Source: Streptomyces djakartensis
GTDB taxonomy: Bacteria; Actinomycetota; Actinomycetes; Streptomycetales; Streptomycetaceae
Direction of reading: 5' to 3'
Assembly: GCF_014651075.1 (NCBI RefSeq)
Contig: NZ_BMWE01000001.1
Location: 1 to 64,000, forward strand
DNA length: 64,000 bases
Part shown: piece by piece, positions 50,847 to 60,030 of the stretch
Position numbering within the stretch: position 1 is the stretch's first letter
Layout of the letters: the number at the start of each line of letters is the position of its first letter
Program-made: the position numbers and the translations under genes
The notes under the pieces: generated by a model
Seen by the model: the letters and a program-made list of their open reading frames with translations, nothing else
What the model was told of the DNA's origin: nothing
Databases searched by the model: none

Positions 50847-52384
50847 AGGTCGAACTCCTGCTGTACGGCGAGGGCGGGGGTAGGGGTCGCTTCAGAAGCG
50901 AAGGCGGGCGCCTCAGCGGTCCGCTGGGCGGGCGTCGTCGACCTCTTTGAGGGGGCCTTGCGGGCACGCTTGGGGCTCGGTACGCGTTCGGCAGCGATGC
51001 GGGCTAGCAGCTCAGATGCGGGCTCGTCGCCGAGTGACTGCCGCGTCAACCTTCCGGCGAACGCTGCCCGAAGAAGCGCTTGACGCAGTCTCGCTGACCG
51101 AAGCGAGGCAGTCTCTCTTCCCTGATCAGAACGTCCCAGCAATCGGTACCACTCGCGCAGGTGCTCCATGATTTCCTTCTGCTCTTCCTCAGGAGCAACA
51201 GGAATCGGGAACATAGCCAGCTTTGCGCTATTCACGTTGGCCTGACCGACTTGCTGGGAAAGGGTCGAACGAATGTACTTGCGCCCGCCGGGGCTATTCA
51301 CGTAGGCGCTCACCCAGTCTGGATCGATACCGCCTGCGAGACGACATCGAATCAAGTACGAGGCGAAAACCGCTGCACCGAGATCATCCCTGTACACCGC
51401 AGACTTCCCGACCAGTTCGGCACTGTTGGTGCGATTGAACAGCAAGTCTCCATCTCGCAGTCGCATGGACTCAATATCCGGATGATCACCCGGAAGGTAC
51501 TTCACATCATGCATCACGATTTTCCCGGATTGGATGTTGCCCATCCGCATCACAGGAATGGCACCGTTGACGGATGACGTCCCAGCCTTCGCGGAAGTAC
51601 CGTATTGAATCAGCAGCGCGAGTGACCCAAGAGTTCTCCATTCCCAGCCTTCAGGAAGGTCGTGACACCATTCCGCAGCTGGAGCAGGCTCTTGACTCCA
51701 GCGCTTTTTCGCAGCATGCGCGGAAACCTGAACGTCTACTTTTTCCAGAAGAGACCGAGCCGAGGTGCGCTTACCATCCTTCTTAGCAAGCAACCTTCCT
51801 GAGAAAGCCCTGGCCACCAAGGACCGACGCAGGCTTCCACTGCGTGCGGCAGAAGATCGCAAGGACTCGGAAGCCGCCTCGAGTCGCGACAACTGCTCTT
51901 CGAGTACATCAACGATCCGGCGCTGCTCCGCAAGGGGCGGCAGCAGGACAGGAATAGATACCATCGCCGACTTCGTCAGTTTCAGCCGTGTCGTGCCATT
52001 CGCATATCCTTCATAATTGAAAGCGTTCAAATAATGGCAAAGGTAACGCCAATCAACCACTTCAGGGACAGCCCGCAAGACGTGGGCATGATTGTTCACC
52101 CAACTCTTGCCGGAAACCCTGTAGGCTTTGGGCTTCGCTCGGTCGAAGAATTGAACCCCGTCTTCACCAAGGAGGATCAAATCCTCATCAAACAGCGCTT
52201 CGTCGATCCAGCCAACGCGCCCAGCCGCACCGTAGTACGGTACATTTCCAGGGCGATTCGCGCGCTCGCTGGCGCTGATTGGGATCCGGCGATTGTCCAA
52301 CACCTCCACCACACGCCCAAGCGGCACACGCGCCCAACCCGCCGGAAGCTCCTTCTCTCCGTCCACGCCGCCGCTCTCGCTCAA
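50843..52384 (-). CDS. hsdS: Type I restriction-modification specificity subunit HsdS
   Basis: A 513-aa protein with two target recognition domains. TRD1 covers ~1-150 and TRD2 ~230-390, each followed by a conserved helical arm (LPPLAEQRRIVDVLEEQLSR; EEEQKEIMEHLREWYRLLGR). The DNA for both TRDs is much less GC-rich than the arms, a sign of exchange between HsdS genes. The recognised sequence cannot be predicted. Both ends overlap neighbouring hsd genes by 4 bases. The basic Pro/Ala-rich C-terminal ~70 residues are longer than usual. Confidence 0.93.
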   Translation of the reverse strand: MSESGGVDGEKELPAGWARVPLGRVVEVLDNRRIPISASERANRPGNVPYYGAAGRVGWIDEALFDEDLILLGEDGVQFFDRAKPKAYRVSGKSWVNNHAHVLRAVPEVVDWRYLCHYLNAFNYEGYANGTTRLKLTKSAMVSIPVLLPPLAEQRRIVDVLEEQLSRLEAASESLRSSAARSGSLRRSLVARAFSGRLLAKKDGKRTSARSLLEKVDVQVSAHAAKKRWSQEPAPAAEWCHDLPEGWEWRTLGSLALLIQYGTSAKAGTSSVNGAIPVMRMGNIQSGKIVMHDVKYLPGDHPDIESMRLRDGDLLFNRTNSAELVGKSAVYRDDLGAAVFASYLIRCRLAGGIDPDWVSAYVNSPGGRKYIRSTLSQQVGQANVNSAKLAMFPIPVAPEEEQKEIMEHLREWYRLLGRSDQGRETASLRSARLRQALLRAAFAGRLTRQSLGDEPASELLARIAAERVPSPKRARKAPSKRSTTPAQRTAEAPAFASEATPTPALAVQQEFDL

Positions 52385-55300
52385 GCCAGTTCCTGATTCA
52401 GCTCATCCAACAGTTCCAACGCCCGGTCCTTGTCCCCGAACGCCCGCATGAAGCCCCGGCCACCACCGCGCTCGGAAAAGGGCGCGACGGAGAAGTCCCC
52501 GGGCTCTATGCCGACGTCGACGGCGATGGCGTTCTTTATCCGCTCCAGCCACCACAACTGGTCCTCGGTGAACTCCACGCCCGCCTGCCGCTGCCGCAGC
52601 AGCCAGCCCTCGAAGCGCTCCTCGACCACCGTACGGTACGGCCTCAGCTCGTCGTCCGCGCCCAGCTCGAAGCGGATGATCCGCATGAGGTCGCCGAGGC
52701 CGGCCTCCTTGCCGGGGCCGGCCGCCGCCTTGCCGAGCTGTTCGTAGTGGTCCCAGAGGACCCCCGTCGTCCAAGAGCGATTCGTCGCGCGGATACGGCC
52801 CGCCAGCTCCCTCAGCGCGGCCCGAGCCTCGCTCGGAGCAACTCGTGCCCCGCTCCCGAGGGCGACCCGTATCGCCGCGTTCTCGTCCCGCTGCTCCTTC
52901 TCCAGCAGGGAGTTCCACTCGGCGAGCTCCTTGCGGGCCCGCTCCTCCCTGGGGATCTCACGTACCTCGGTGACCTTGACCTCGGTCGTCTCGTCATAGG
53001 TCAGGTCCTGCTGATGGCGGATCTCCAGGATGAGCTTGCGCAGTTGTGGGCGGGCGGTGAGCGGTGCCACCGCGTCCTGGACCAGCTTCTGAGCCAGTTC
53101 CGGGCCGCCTTCGTACCGGGCACGGTCCTGGGTGTCCACGTCCACCGCGTCCGTGATGCGGCGGGCCAGGTCGGCCAGGCTCGCTCCCCCGGACGTCTCG
53201 ACCAGGAGCTTCCTCTCCTCGTCACCGAGCTGGCGGTCGATGCGGGCCAGGCGGCGTGCCAGGGTCTCCGCCTCGTCGGCCGTCAGGGACCGCGTGCCCG
53301 CCTTGTCGAGAAGCTTGGCCAACGGGATCCCGCGCTGCGCGCCCGCCGGGATCAGGGGACGGGCATCCACCAGGGGGGAATCGGTGACGCCGACCGCGTC
53401 TATGAGGACGAAGCGGTCCTTCTTCAGGTCGGGTGCCGCCTCCGGGGTGACCGCCTTCAGCTCGTCGGCGTCGATGGAGCGGGCGCCCCGGCCCTTCATC
53501 TGCTCGAACATCACCGGGCTCTTCACCGGCCGCAGGAAGATCACACACTCCAGCGGCTTCACGTCGGTGCCCGTGGCGATCATGTCGACGGTGACGGCGA
53601 CCCGCAGCCGGGGCGAGTTGCGCAGGTCGTTGATGAGGGCTTCGGGGTCGTCGCCGTTGTCGCGGGAGCGGTAGGTGATCTTCTTGGCGAACTCGTCGCC
53701 CCGGCCGAAGACCTGCTTGACCTGCTTGAGCACCTCGTCGGCGTGGTCGTCGTACGGCCCCGCGAAGATCAGGGTCTTGGGGAGGTCGGCCCGGCCGGGG
53801 AACCACCGCTTCCAGTTGTCCCGGTACGTCGTCAGCACGGCGCGGACCTCGTCCTCCGTGATGACCGTGCGACCGATCTGCGGAGCGGTGTAGGTGAAGT
53901 CCTCGTCCAGTTCCTCGTAGCGCTGGGCGCGGGTCTGCCTGTCGCGGATGCGGACCGTGGTGCCCGCCTCGATCGTGGCAACAGCTCCCTCGTCGCGCAG
54001 GTCCGTCTTGACGCGCACGATGTCGAAGTCGACGTTGACGCCGTCGGCGACGGCCTGCTCGTACGTGTAGCGCGACACCTCGTTGTTGTCGAAGAAGCCC
54101 TTGGTCTGGCGGGTGGGGGTGGCGGTGAGGCCGACGAGGTGGGCGTCGAAGTACTCCAGGACGCCACGCCACAGGCCGTAGATGGAGCGGTGGCATTCGT
54201 CGACGACGATCACGTCGAAGGACTCGATCGGGACGTCGGGGTTGTACTCCACCGTGATCGGCTCGTCCGTCACGTAGGACTCGTCCAGAGGCGAGGTCGC
54301 GTCGTCCTCGCGGTCCTCGGTCTCCGCCCCGTCGTCCAGCGGTTCGCCCTTGAGAAGGGCGTACATCCGCTGGATCGTCGAGATGACCACCGAGGAGGTC
54401 TCCTGCAGGCCGCCGCGGCCCAGCATGTCGACGTTGTAGAGGTCGGTGAGCTTCCGGTTCTCGTCAGGCGTGCGGTACTTGTCGAACTCCGCGCGGGCCT
54501 GGCGGCCGAGGTTGTTGCGGTCGACGAGGAAGAGGATCCGGCGAGCGCCTGCGTACCGGAGCAGCCGGTAGGACTCGGTGACGGCCGTGAACGTCTTGCC
54601 GGCGCCTGTCGCCATCTGGATGAGGGCGCGCGGCCGGTCGGCGGCCAGGGAGCCCTCCAGGCCCGTGATCGCCTCGACCTGGGCCATGCGCAGGCCATGG
54701 GTCTCCAGCAACGGTAGGGCGGTGCGAAGGGCCGCCCGGAACGTGGGCGCGTCCGGGTGCTCGTCGGCATGGCGCATCCACGCGGCGAGGGTCTCGGGGC
54801 GGTGGAAGGCGAAGACCTCTCGGGAGCGGGCGTCCGGGTCGACGCGGTTGAGGAAGTACGTCTCGGTGCCGGTGGTGGCGTAGCGGAAGGCGAAAGGCTC
54901 CTCGCGGCGCCACACCGCCATGGCGTGTTCCTTGAGCACGCCCGCCGCGTACCGCTCGTTCTGGGCGAGGGCACCGGCGAGAGGGGTCCCTTCGCGCTTG
55001 GCTTCGATGACGCCGACGATCTTTCCGTCGATGTAGAGGACGTAGTCGGCACGCCCGGTGGCGAGGGTGAACTCCCGGATGGCGACTCCCTGACCCGCCA
55101 GCGGGTTGGCGTCCGCCTTGTCCTGGATCAGCCAGCCCGCCCTGGTCAGCATCGCGTCGATCTTCTTCCGCGCCTGCACCTCGTTGAGCGGGGCGGGGCG
55201 CTGGGCGCGCTCCACAATGGCGTCGCGGGCGGCGGAGGCGACCGGGCGGGGCTTGAGCCGCTCGCGGTCGTACCGCTGCTGATGTGCCGCCCGCAGCTCG

Positions 55301-55977
55301 GTGACCTGAGCCTGCAACTCCTCGATCTGCGCGGCGTAGGTGGCCTTGGCCTGCTCGGCGTTGGCGATGATCCTCTCGGCCTCAGCGCGGGCCTGGCGTT
55401 CGGCTTCCAGGCGGTCGCCGGCCTCGGAGAGCTTCACGCGGGACTCGGCGAGCGTGCGCCGGTGCCCTTCCAGCGCCTCACGCAGCTCCGCGACTTCCTG
55501 AGGGTCGGTCTCCGGCGTCTCCGCGGGGAGGGTGGGCGGGACGAACGCGGTCACCGCGCGGGTGCCGCCCATGGCACGGTCGAAGAGGTCGCCCAACTGC
55601 CAGCAGAGCCTCAGGGCTTCAAGGGCCTTGGTGGTGTCGAAGAGGTGGTTGTGCGCCGCGTCGTTGCGGCCCCGGCGCAGCTTGTCGAAGACGTCGCGGC
55701 TCCAGCCGACCAGAACGCCGGCCCGGGTGAGCGCGTTGAGACGGTCTACCTGGCGGGTGCCCTCGACACGCGTGCCCGTCCGGGTGACGAACTCCTCGGC
55801 CAGTACCTCGCCGAACTGACCGGCGCTGACGTAGGCGGCGTTCGGATTGGTCAGGACGGTGAGTTCGGCCTGCGAGCCGTAGATGGCGAGGAGCGGCTGA
55901 TACCCGTAAAGGCGCCCGAAGTTCGGCGAGGCCTTCGCCTGCTCCCGAAGTCGCCTGTCCACGCTCTCGTCGTCCAC
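52381..55977 (-). CDS. hsdR: Type I restriction endonuclease subunit HsdR with N-terminal DUF4145
   Basis: A 1198-aa motor nuclease. The N-terminal ~140 residues form a DUF4145/HEPN-like domain with LRRGRNDAAHNHLFD (~100-110), then a coiled coil (~170-250). The PD-(D/E)xK nuclease is at ~305-330 (RADYVLYIDGKIVGVIEAKR). Helicase motifs are Walker A MATGAGKTFT (~457), DECH (~594) and LVGLTATPTRQTKG, followed by helicase C and a C-terminal HsdM/S-binding region. It cuts DNA not methylated at the HsdS site. First gene of the coupled hsdR-hsdS-hsdM operon. Confidence 0.94.
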   Translation of the reverse strand: MDDESVDRRLREQAKASPNFGRLYGYQPLLAIYGSQAELTVLTNPNAAYVSAGQFGEVLAEEFVTRTGTRVEGTRQVDRLNALTRAGVLVGWSRDVFDKLRRGRNDAAHNHLFDTTKALEALRLCWQLGDLFDRAMGGTRAVTAFVPPTLPAETPETDPQEVAELREALEGHRRTLAESRVKLSEAGDRLEAERQARAEAERIIANAEQAKATYAAQIEELQAQVTELRAAHQQRYDRERLKPRPVASAARDAIVERAQRPAPLNEVQARKKIDAMLTRAGWLIQDKADANPLAGQGVAIREFTLATGRADYVLYIDGKIVGVIEAKREGTPLAGALAQNERYAAGVLKEHAMAVWRREEPFAFRYATTGTETYFLNRVDPDARSREVFAFHRPETLAAWMRHADEHPDAPTFRAALRTALPLLETHGLRMAQVEAITGLEGSLAADRPRALIQMATGAGKTFTAVTESYRLLRYAGARRILFLVDRNNLGRQARAEFDKYRTPDENRKLTDLYNVDMLGRGGLQETSSVVISTIQRMYALLKGEPLDDGAETEDREDDATSPLDESYVTDEPITVEYNPDVPIESFDVIVVDECHRSIYGLWRGVLEYFDAHLVGLTATPTRQTKGFFDNNEVSRYTYEQAVADGVNVDFDIVRVKTDLRDEGAVATIEAGTTVRIRDRQTRAQRYEELDEDFTYTAPQIGRTVITEDEVRAVLTTYRDNWKRWFPGRADLPKTLIFAGPYDDHADEVLKQVKQVFGRGDEFAKKITYRSRDNGDDPEALINDLRNSPRLRVAVTVDMIATGTDVKPLECVIFLRPVKSPVMFEQMKGRGARSIDADELKAVTPEAAPDLKKDRFVLIDAVGVTDSPLVDARPLIPAGAQRGIPLAKLLDKAGTRSLTADEAETLARRLARIDRQLGDEERKLLVETSGGASLADLARRITDAVDVDTQDRARYEGGPELAQKLVQDAVAPLTARPQLRKLILEIRHQQDLTYDETTEVKVTEVREIPREERARKELAEWNSLLEKEQRDENAAIRVALGSGARVAPSEARAALRELAGRIRATNRSWTTGVLWDHYEQLGKAAAGPGKEAGLGDLMRIIRFELGADDELRPYRTVVEERFEGWLLRQRQAGVEFTEDQLWWLERIKNAIAVDVGIEPGDFSVAPFSERGGGRGFMRAFGDKDRALELLDELNQELA

Positions 55978-56122
55978 GCGCCGCCCCCTTGCCCCACGTT
56001 CATGCCCGGCCCGCCAAGCTTACGAAACCCGACTCGGGGAACCAGGGACAACGGGACGGATGAGGAGCACCTCCGGCCGGGGTCCGCCACTTCCCTCGGT
56101 TCCCGGCCGGAAGGCACGACGC

Positions 56123-56317
56123 TCAGAACTTGATGCTGCCGATCATGCCCGCGATGTTCGACGTCAGCTCGCTGATCGTCGGAGCGACGGTCGAAGAGGC
56201 CAGGTAGAAGCCGAGCAGCATGCAGACGATCGCATGCCCTGCTTTCAGCCCCGACTTCTTGATCAGCAGGAAGACGATGATCGCCAGCAGCACCACCGCC
56301 GAAATCGAGAGTGCCAC
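56123..56317 (-). CDS. Small two-helix membrane protein
   Basis: A 64-aa protein (MALSISAVVLLAIIVFLLIK at the start; second helix AGHAIVCMLLGFYLASSTVA; Thr/Ser-rich end). A perfect GGAGGTGA site lies 6 bases before the GTG start. Similar small membrane proteins are widespread in streptomycetes and some are carried by conjugative elements; I cannot assign a function. It marks the right boundary of the accessory island. Confidence 0.8.
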   Translation of the reverse strand: MALSISAVVLLAIIVFLLIKKSGLKAGHAIVCMLLGFYLASSTVAPTISELTSNIAGMIGSIKF

Positions 56318-56349
56318 GGCGGCTCACCTCCAAGGATCCACAGGGGCGC

Positions 56350-56359
56350 GGGGGGGGGG
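56350..56359. repeat. G10 homopolymer tract
   Basis: Ten consecutive G bases lie in the spacer between the small membrane protein gene and the S9 peptidase gene, 140 bp before the ATG at 56499. It is not inside a gene. Confidence 0.9.
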
Positions 56360-56498
56360 TCGGGCTATGGGGGCATTAAATCCGTACAGCAGCCAGCAGG
56401 TTCATACCCACTATGCGACATTGATCATAACTATCCGTACGTGCGCATCGCTCGGCGCACGGCCGCACAAGGGGGCGCATGGCCAATATGGTCAGGGC

Positions 56499-58622
56499 AT
56501 GACGACCGAGCCTGTCTCCTTCCCCCGACGGCACGCCCGTACCCAGCGGTTCACGCTCGGCGCGCCGCGTTCGTTCACTGTGGCGCCCGACAGTTCACGT
56601 GTCGTGTTCCTTCGCTCGAGTTCCGGTACGGACCGGGCGAGTGCGCTGTGGGTCCTCGACACGGAGGAGGGCGGGGAGCGCGTGGCCGCCGACCCGCGTG
56701 CCCTGCTGGGCGGTGCCTCGGAGGACCTCTCGCCCGAGGAGCGCGCCCGGCGTGAACGCGGTCGCGAGGGCGGTGCCGGCATCGTCGGGTACGCCACCGA
56801 CGCGGCTGTCGAGTTGGCCTCTTTCGCCTTGTCAGGGCGGCTTTTCGCGGCCGAGCTGCGGGCCGGGACGGCGCGTGAACTGCCCGCTGAGGGGCCGGTG
56901 ATCGACCCGCGTCCGTCGCCCGACGGGCGGCATGTCGCCTACGTCTCCCAGGGTGCCCTGCGGGTCGTGGGCGCCGAGGGGGACGGCGACCGGGCGCTCG
57001 CCGAGCCCGATTCCGAGAATGTCTCATATGGGCTGGCCGAGTTCATCGCGGCCGAGGAGATGGACCGGTCGCGCGGCTTCTGGTGGGCCCCGGAGTCGGA
57101 CCGGCTGCTCGTGGCGCGTGTGGACGACACGCCGGTGCGGCGGTGGTGGATCTCCGACCCGGCGCATCCGGAACGGGAGCCGCAGCGGGTGGCGTACCCG
57201 GCGGCGGGCACCGGCAACGCGGACGTGCGGCTGTTCGTCATCGGGCTGGACGGGGCGCGCACGGAGGTCGCCTGGGACCGGGCCCGGTATCCGTATCTGG
57301 CGCGTGTGCACTGGTCAGCGGCTGGTGCTCCGCTGCTGCTCGTACAGGCTCGCGACCAGCGCAGCCAGCTGATCCTGGCGGTGGACACGGAGTCGGGTGC
57401 GACGCGGATGGTGCACGCCGATGAAGATCCAACATGGCTTGATCTTTTCCCTGGGGTGCCGTGCTGGAGTCCCTCGGGGCAGCTGGTGCGGATCGCGGAC
57501 GAGGGTGGTGCGCGGGTACTGGCGGTCGGGGAACGGCCCCTCACGGGAGCCCAGTTGCACGTCCGGGCGGTGCTGGACGTCTCCGGCCAGGACGTGCTGG
57601 TCTCGGCGTCGGCGGGTGCCGAGGCCGCCGACGCCGAGACGGGCCAGGTGCACGTGTACCGGGTGAACGAGCTGGGCGTGGAGCGGGTGTCGGGGGAGCC
57701 GGGCGTGCACGCGGCGGTGCGGGCCGGGAGCGTGACCGTGCTGGTCTCGGCGACCCTGGACCGGCCGGGTTCGCGGGTGCGGGTCCTGCGTGACGGAAAG
57801 CCGACCGCGACTGTCCGTTCGTACGCCGAAGATCCTGGTTTGTCCCCCCGCGTGACGCTCACCGAGGGGGGCGCACGTCGGATCCCGTGCGCCGTGGTTA
57901 TGCCTCGGGACTACGACGGTGACACCCCGCTGCCGGTGCTCATGGACCCGTACGGCGGGCCGCACGGACAGCGAGTGCTCGCCGCCCACAACCCGCACCT
58001 CACCTCTCAGTGGTTCGCGGACCAGGGGTTCGCGGTGGTCGTCGCGGACGGGCGGGGCACCCCGGGCCGTTCCCCCGCCTGGGAGAAGGGCATCCACCAC
58101 GACTTCACGCTGTCGCTGGACGACCAGGTGGAGGCGCTGCAGGACCTGGCGAAGAGGTATCCGCTGGACCTGAACAGGGTGGCGATCCGCGGCTGGTCCT
58201 TCGGCGGCTGGCTGGCGGGGCTCGCGGTGCTGCGCCGCCCCGACGTCTTCCACGCGGGGATCGCGGGGGCGCCGGTGACGGACTGGCGGCTCTACGACAC
58301 GCACTACACGGAGCGCTACCTCGGGGACCCGGAGAAGCACCCGGAGGCGTACGCGAGGAGTTCCCTCGTGACGGCCGACGGCCTGTCCTCCCCCGCCGGC
58401 CCGCACCGCCCGCTGATGGTCGTGCACGGCCTCGCCGACGACAACGTGGTCGTCGCGCACGCCCTGCGCCTCTCCTCGGCGCTGCTGGCGGCCGGCCGGC
58501 CGCACGAGGTGCTGCCGCTGTCCGGGGTCACGCACATCACCCCGCAGGAGCAGGTCGCGGAGAACCTGCTGCTCCTCCAGGTCGACTTCCTCAAGCGCGC
58601 CCTGGGCCCCACGGGTTCCTGA
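56499..58622 (+). CDS. S9 family peptidase (DPP4/prolyl oligopeptidase type)
   Basis: A 707-aa serine peptidase. The N-terminal ~430 residues form a beta-propeller (RPSPDGRHVAYVSQGALRVV; AEFIAAEEMDRSRGFWWAPE with the DPP4 Glu-Glu pair that binds the free N-terminus). The C-terminal alpha/beta hydrolase has the nucleophile GWSFGG, Asp in VVHGLADDNV and His in SGVTHITP. It probably removes dipeptides with Pro or Ala at position 2. No signal peptide, so cytoplasmic. A dipeptide importer lies downstream on the other strand, which fits peptide use. GTCAGGGC precedes the ATG weakly. A 13-bp hairpin follows. Confidence 0.92.
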   Translation: MTTEPVSFPRRHARTQRFTLGAPRSFTVAPDSSRVVFLRSSSGTDRASALWVLDTEEGGERVAADPRALLGGASEDLSPEERARRERGREGGAGIVGYATDAAVELASFALSGRLFAAELRAGTARELPAEGPVIDPRPSPDGRHVAYVSQGALRVVGAEGDGDRALAEPDSENVSYGLAEFIAAEEMDRSRGFWWAPESDRLLVARVDDTPVRRWWISDPAHPEREPQRVAYPAAGTGNADVRLFVIGLDGARTEVAWDRARYPYLARVHWSAAGAPLLLVQARDQRSQLILAVDTESGATRMVHADEDPTWLDLFPGVPCWSPSGQLVRIADEGGARVLAVGERPLTGAQLHVRAVLDVSGQDVLVSASAGAEAADAETGQVHVYRVNELGVERVSGEPGVHAAVRAGSVTVLVSATLDRPGSRVRVLRDGKPTATVRSYAEDPGLSPRVTLTEGGARRIPCAVVMPRDYDGDTPLPVLMDPYGGPHGQRVLAAHNPHLTSQWFADQGFAVVVADGRGTPGRSPAWEKGIHHDFTLSLDDQVEALQDLAKRYPLDLNRVAIRGWSFGGWLAGLAVLRRPDVFHAGIAGAPVTDWRLYDTHYTERYLGDPEKHPEAYARSSLVTADGLSSPAGPHRPLMVVHGLADDNVVVAHALRLSSALLAAGRPHEVLPLSGVTHITPQEQVAENLLLLQVDFLKRALGPTGS

Positions 58623-58630
58623 ACGCGGCA

Positions 58631-58664
58631 ACGGGCCGGGGCGACATGGCGCGCCCCGGCCCGT
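58631..58664 (+). terminator. Terminator after the S9 peptidase gene
   Basis: A perfect 13-bp stem ACGGGCCGGGGCG / CGCCCCGGCCCGT (58631-58643 with 58652-58664) followed by TTTA, 8 bases after the stop. Confidence 0.9.
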
Positions 58665-58816
58665 TTACGGCACCCGCACGGCCGTACGCTGTTCAGCCTG
58701 ACGCGTCCGTATATCGGAACCGGGTCGGTGAAGTTGCCTGCGTGTTAATGCAGTTCGGTGGGGAACCCGTTCGGCTTCGGCGGTGAGGTGGCCGGGTGAC
58801 ACGCCGTGCCCGGCCC

Positions 58817-58848
58817 GGTTCCCGGCACCGAAGCCGGTGCCGGGAACC
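58817..58848 (-). terminator. Terminator of the dpp operon
   Basis: A perfect 13-bp stem GGTTCCCGGCACC / GGTGCCGGGAACC (58817-58829 with 58836-58848) lies 33 bases after the dppF stop. Confidence 0.8.
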
Positions 58849-58881
58849 TGTGGGCGGGTGCGGCTGAGCCGGACCGCGGGC

Positions 58882-60030
58882 TCAGGACGCGTGGACGACG
58901 TCCTTCTCCTCGGCGAAGTGGCAGGCCGACTCGTGTGCCGCCGGTGTGTCCTGGCCCTTGAAGCGCTCCGGGACCGCCAGCAGCGGGACCTCCTCGGCGC
59001 ACTTGTCCTGCGCCTTCCAGCAGCGGGTGCGGAAGCGGCAGCCCGACGGCGGGTTGGCCGGGGACGGGACGTCGCCGGTGAGGATGATCCGCTCGCGGCC
59101 CTCGCGGGACTCGGGGTCGGGGACCGGGACCGCCGACAGCAGCGCCTGGGTGTACGGATGCGTCGGGTGGTCGTAGATCTGCTCGTCGGTGCCGATCTCG
59201 GCCATCTTGCCGAGGTACATCACACCGACCCGGTCCGAGATGTGCCGGACGATCGACAGGTCGTGGGCGATGAAGACGTAGGACAGGTTGAACTCGTCCT
59301 GCAGCCGCTCCATCAGGTTGATGACCTGCGCCTGGACGGAGACGTCCAGGGCCGACACCGGCTCGTCGCAGATGATGATCTCGGGGTTCAGGGCCAGGCC
59401 GCGGGCGATGCCGATGCGCTGGCGCTGACCGCCGGAGAACTGGTGCGGATAGCGGTTGATGTACTCCGGGTTGAGGCCGACGACGTCCAGGAGCTCCTGC
59501 ACCTTGCGGCGCCGGTCGCCCTTCGGGGCCACCTCGGGGTGGATGTCGAACGGCTCCCCGATGATGTCGCCCACCGTCATACGGGGGTTCAGCGAGGTGT
59601 AGGGGTCCTGGAAGACCATCTGGATGTTCCGGCGGACGGCCTTCAGCGCACGCCCGGACAGCTTGGTGACGTCCTGGCCCTTGTAGAAGATCTCGCCGGC
59701 GGTCGCCTTCTCCAGCATCATCAGCAGCTTGGCGACCGTGGACTTGCCACAGCCGGACTCGCCCACGATGCCGAGCGTCTCGCCCTGGTAGAGGTCGAAG
59801 GAGATGCCGTCGACCGCCTTGACCGCCCCGACCTGCTTCTTGAAGAGGATGCCCTGGGTGAGCGGGAAGTGCTTGACCAGGTTGCGCACCTGCAGGATCG
59901 GCTCGCCCCGCTCGACCGGCGCCTCGATCGCGGCGACCGCCTCCGACTCGGAGTGGGCGTCGACGACCTCGACCTCGGAGACGTTCGGCGTGGCGTCCTG
60001 CGGCTCGCCCGTCTTGCTGAGCTCAGCCAT
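58882..60030 (-). CDS. dppF: Dipeptide/oligopeptide ABC transporter ATP-binding protein DppF
   Basis: A 382-aa ABC ATPase. Walker A GESGCGKST, Q-loop region VFQDPYTSLNPRMTVGD, signature FSGGQRQRIGIARGL, Walker B IIICDEPVSALD and the C-terminal oligopeptide-type domain with a Cys cluster (GCRFRTRCWKAQDKC) are present. The N-terminal ~45 residues are an acidic extension. It powers peptide import with DppD. It is the last gene of the operon and overlaps dppD by 8 bases. Confidence 0.93.
   Translation of the reverse strand: MAELSKTGEPQDATPNVSEVEVVDAHSESEAVAAIEAPVERGEPILQVRNLVKHFPLTQGILFKKQVGAVKAVDGISFDLYQGETLGIVGESGCGKSTVAKLLMMLEKATAGEIFYKGQDVTKLSGRALKAVRRNIQMVFQDPYTSLNPRMTVGDIIGEPFDIHPEVAPKGDRRRKVQELLDVVGLNPEYINRYPHQFSGGQRQRIGIARGLALNPEIIICDEPVSALDVSVQAQVINLMERLQDEFNLSYVFIAHDLSIVRHISDRVGVMYLGKMAEIGTDEQIYDHPTHPYTQALLSAVPVPDPESREGRERIILTGDVPSPANPPSGCRFRTRCWKAQDKCAEEVPLLAVPERFKGQDTPAAHESACHFAEEKDVVHAS

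Noticed and set aside
52279..54717. 812-codon plus-strand open frame over hsdR
   Set aside because: Antisense shadow of HsdR motifs; no ribosome site and unnatural composition.
42328..56317. Integrated element with integrase and att sites
   Set aside because: No integrase, transposase, tRNA end or matching direct repeats were found at the edges.
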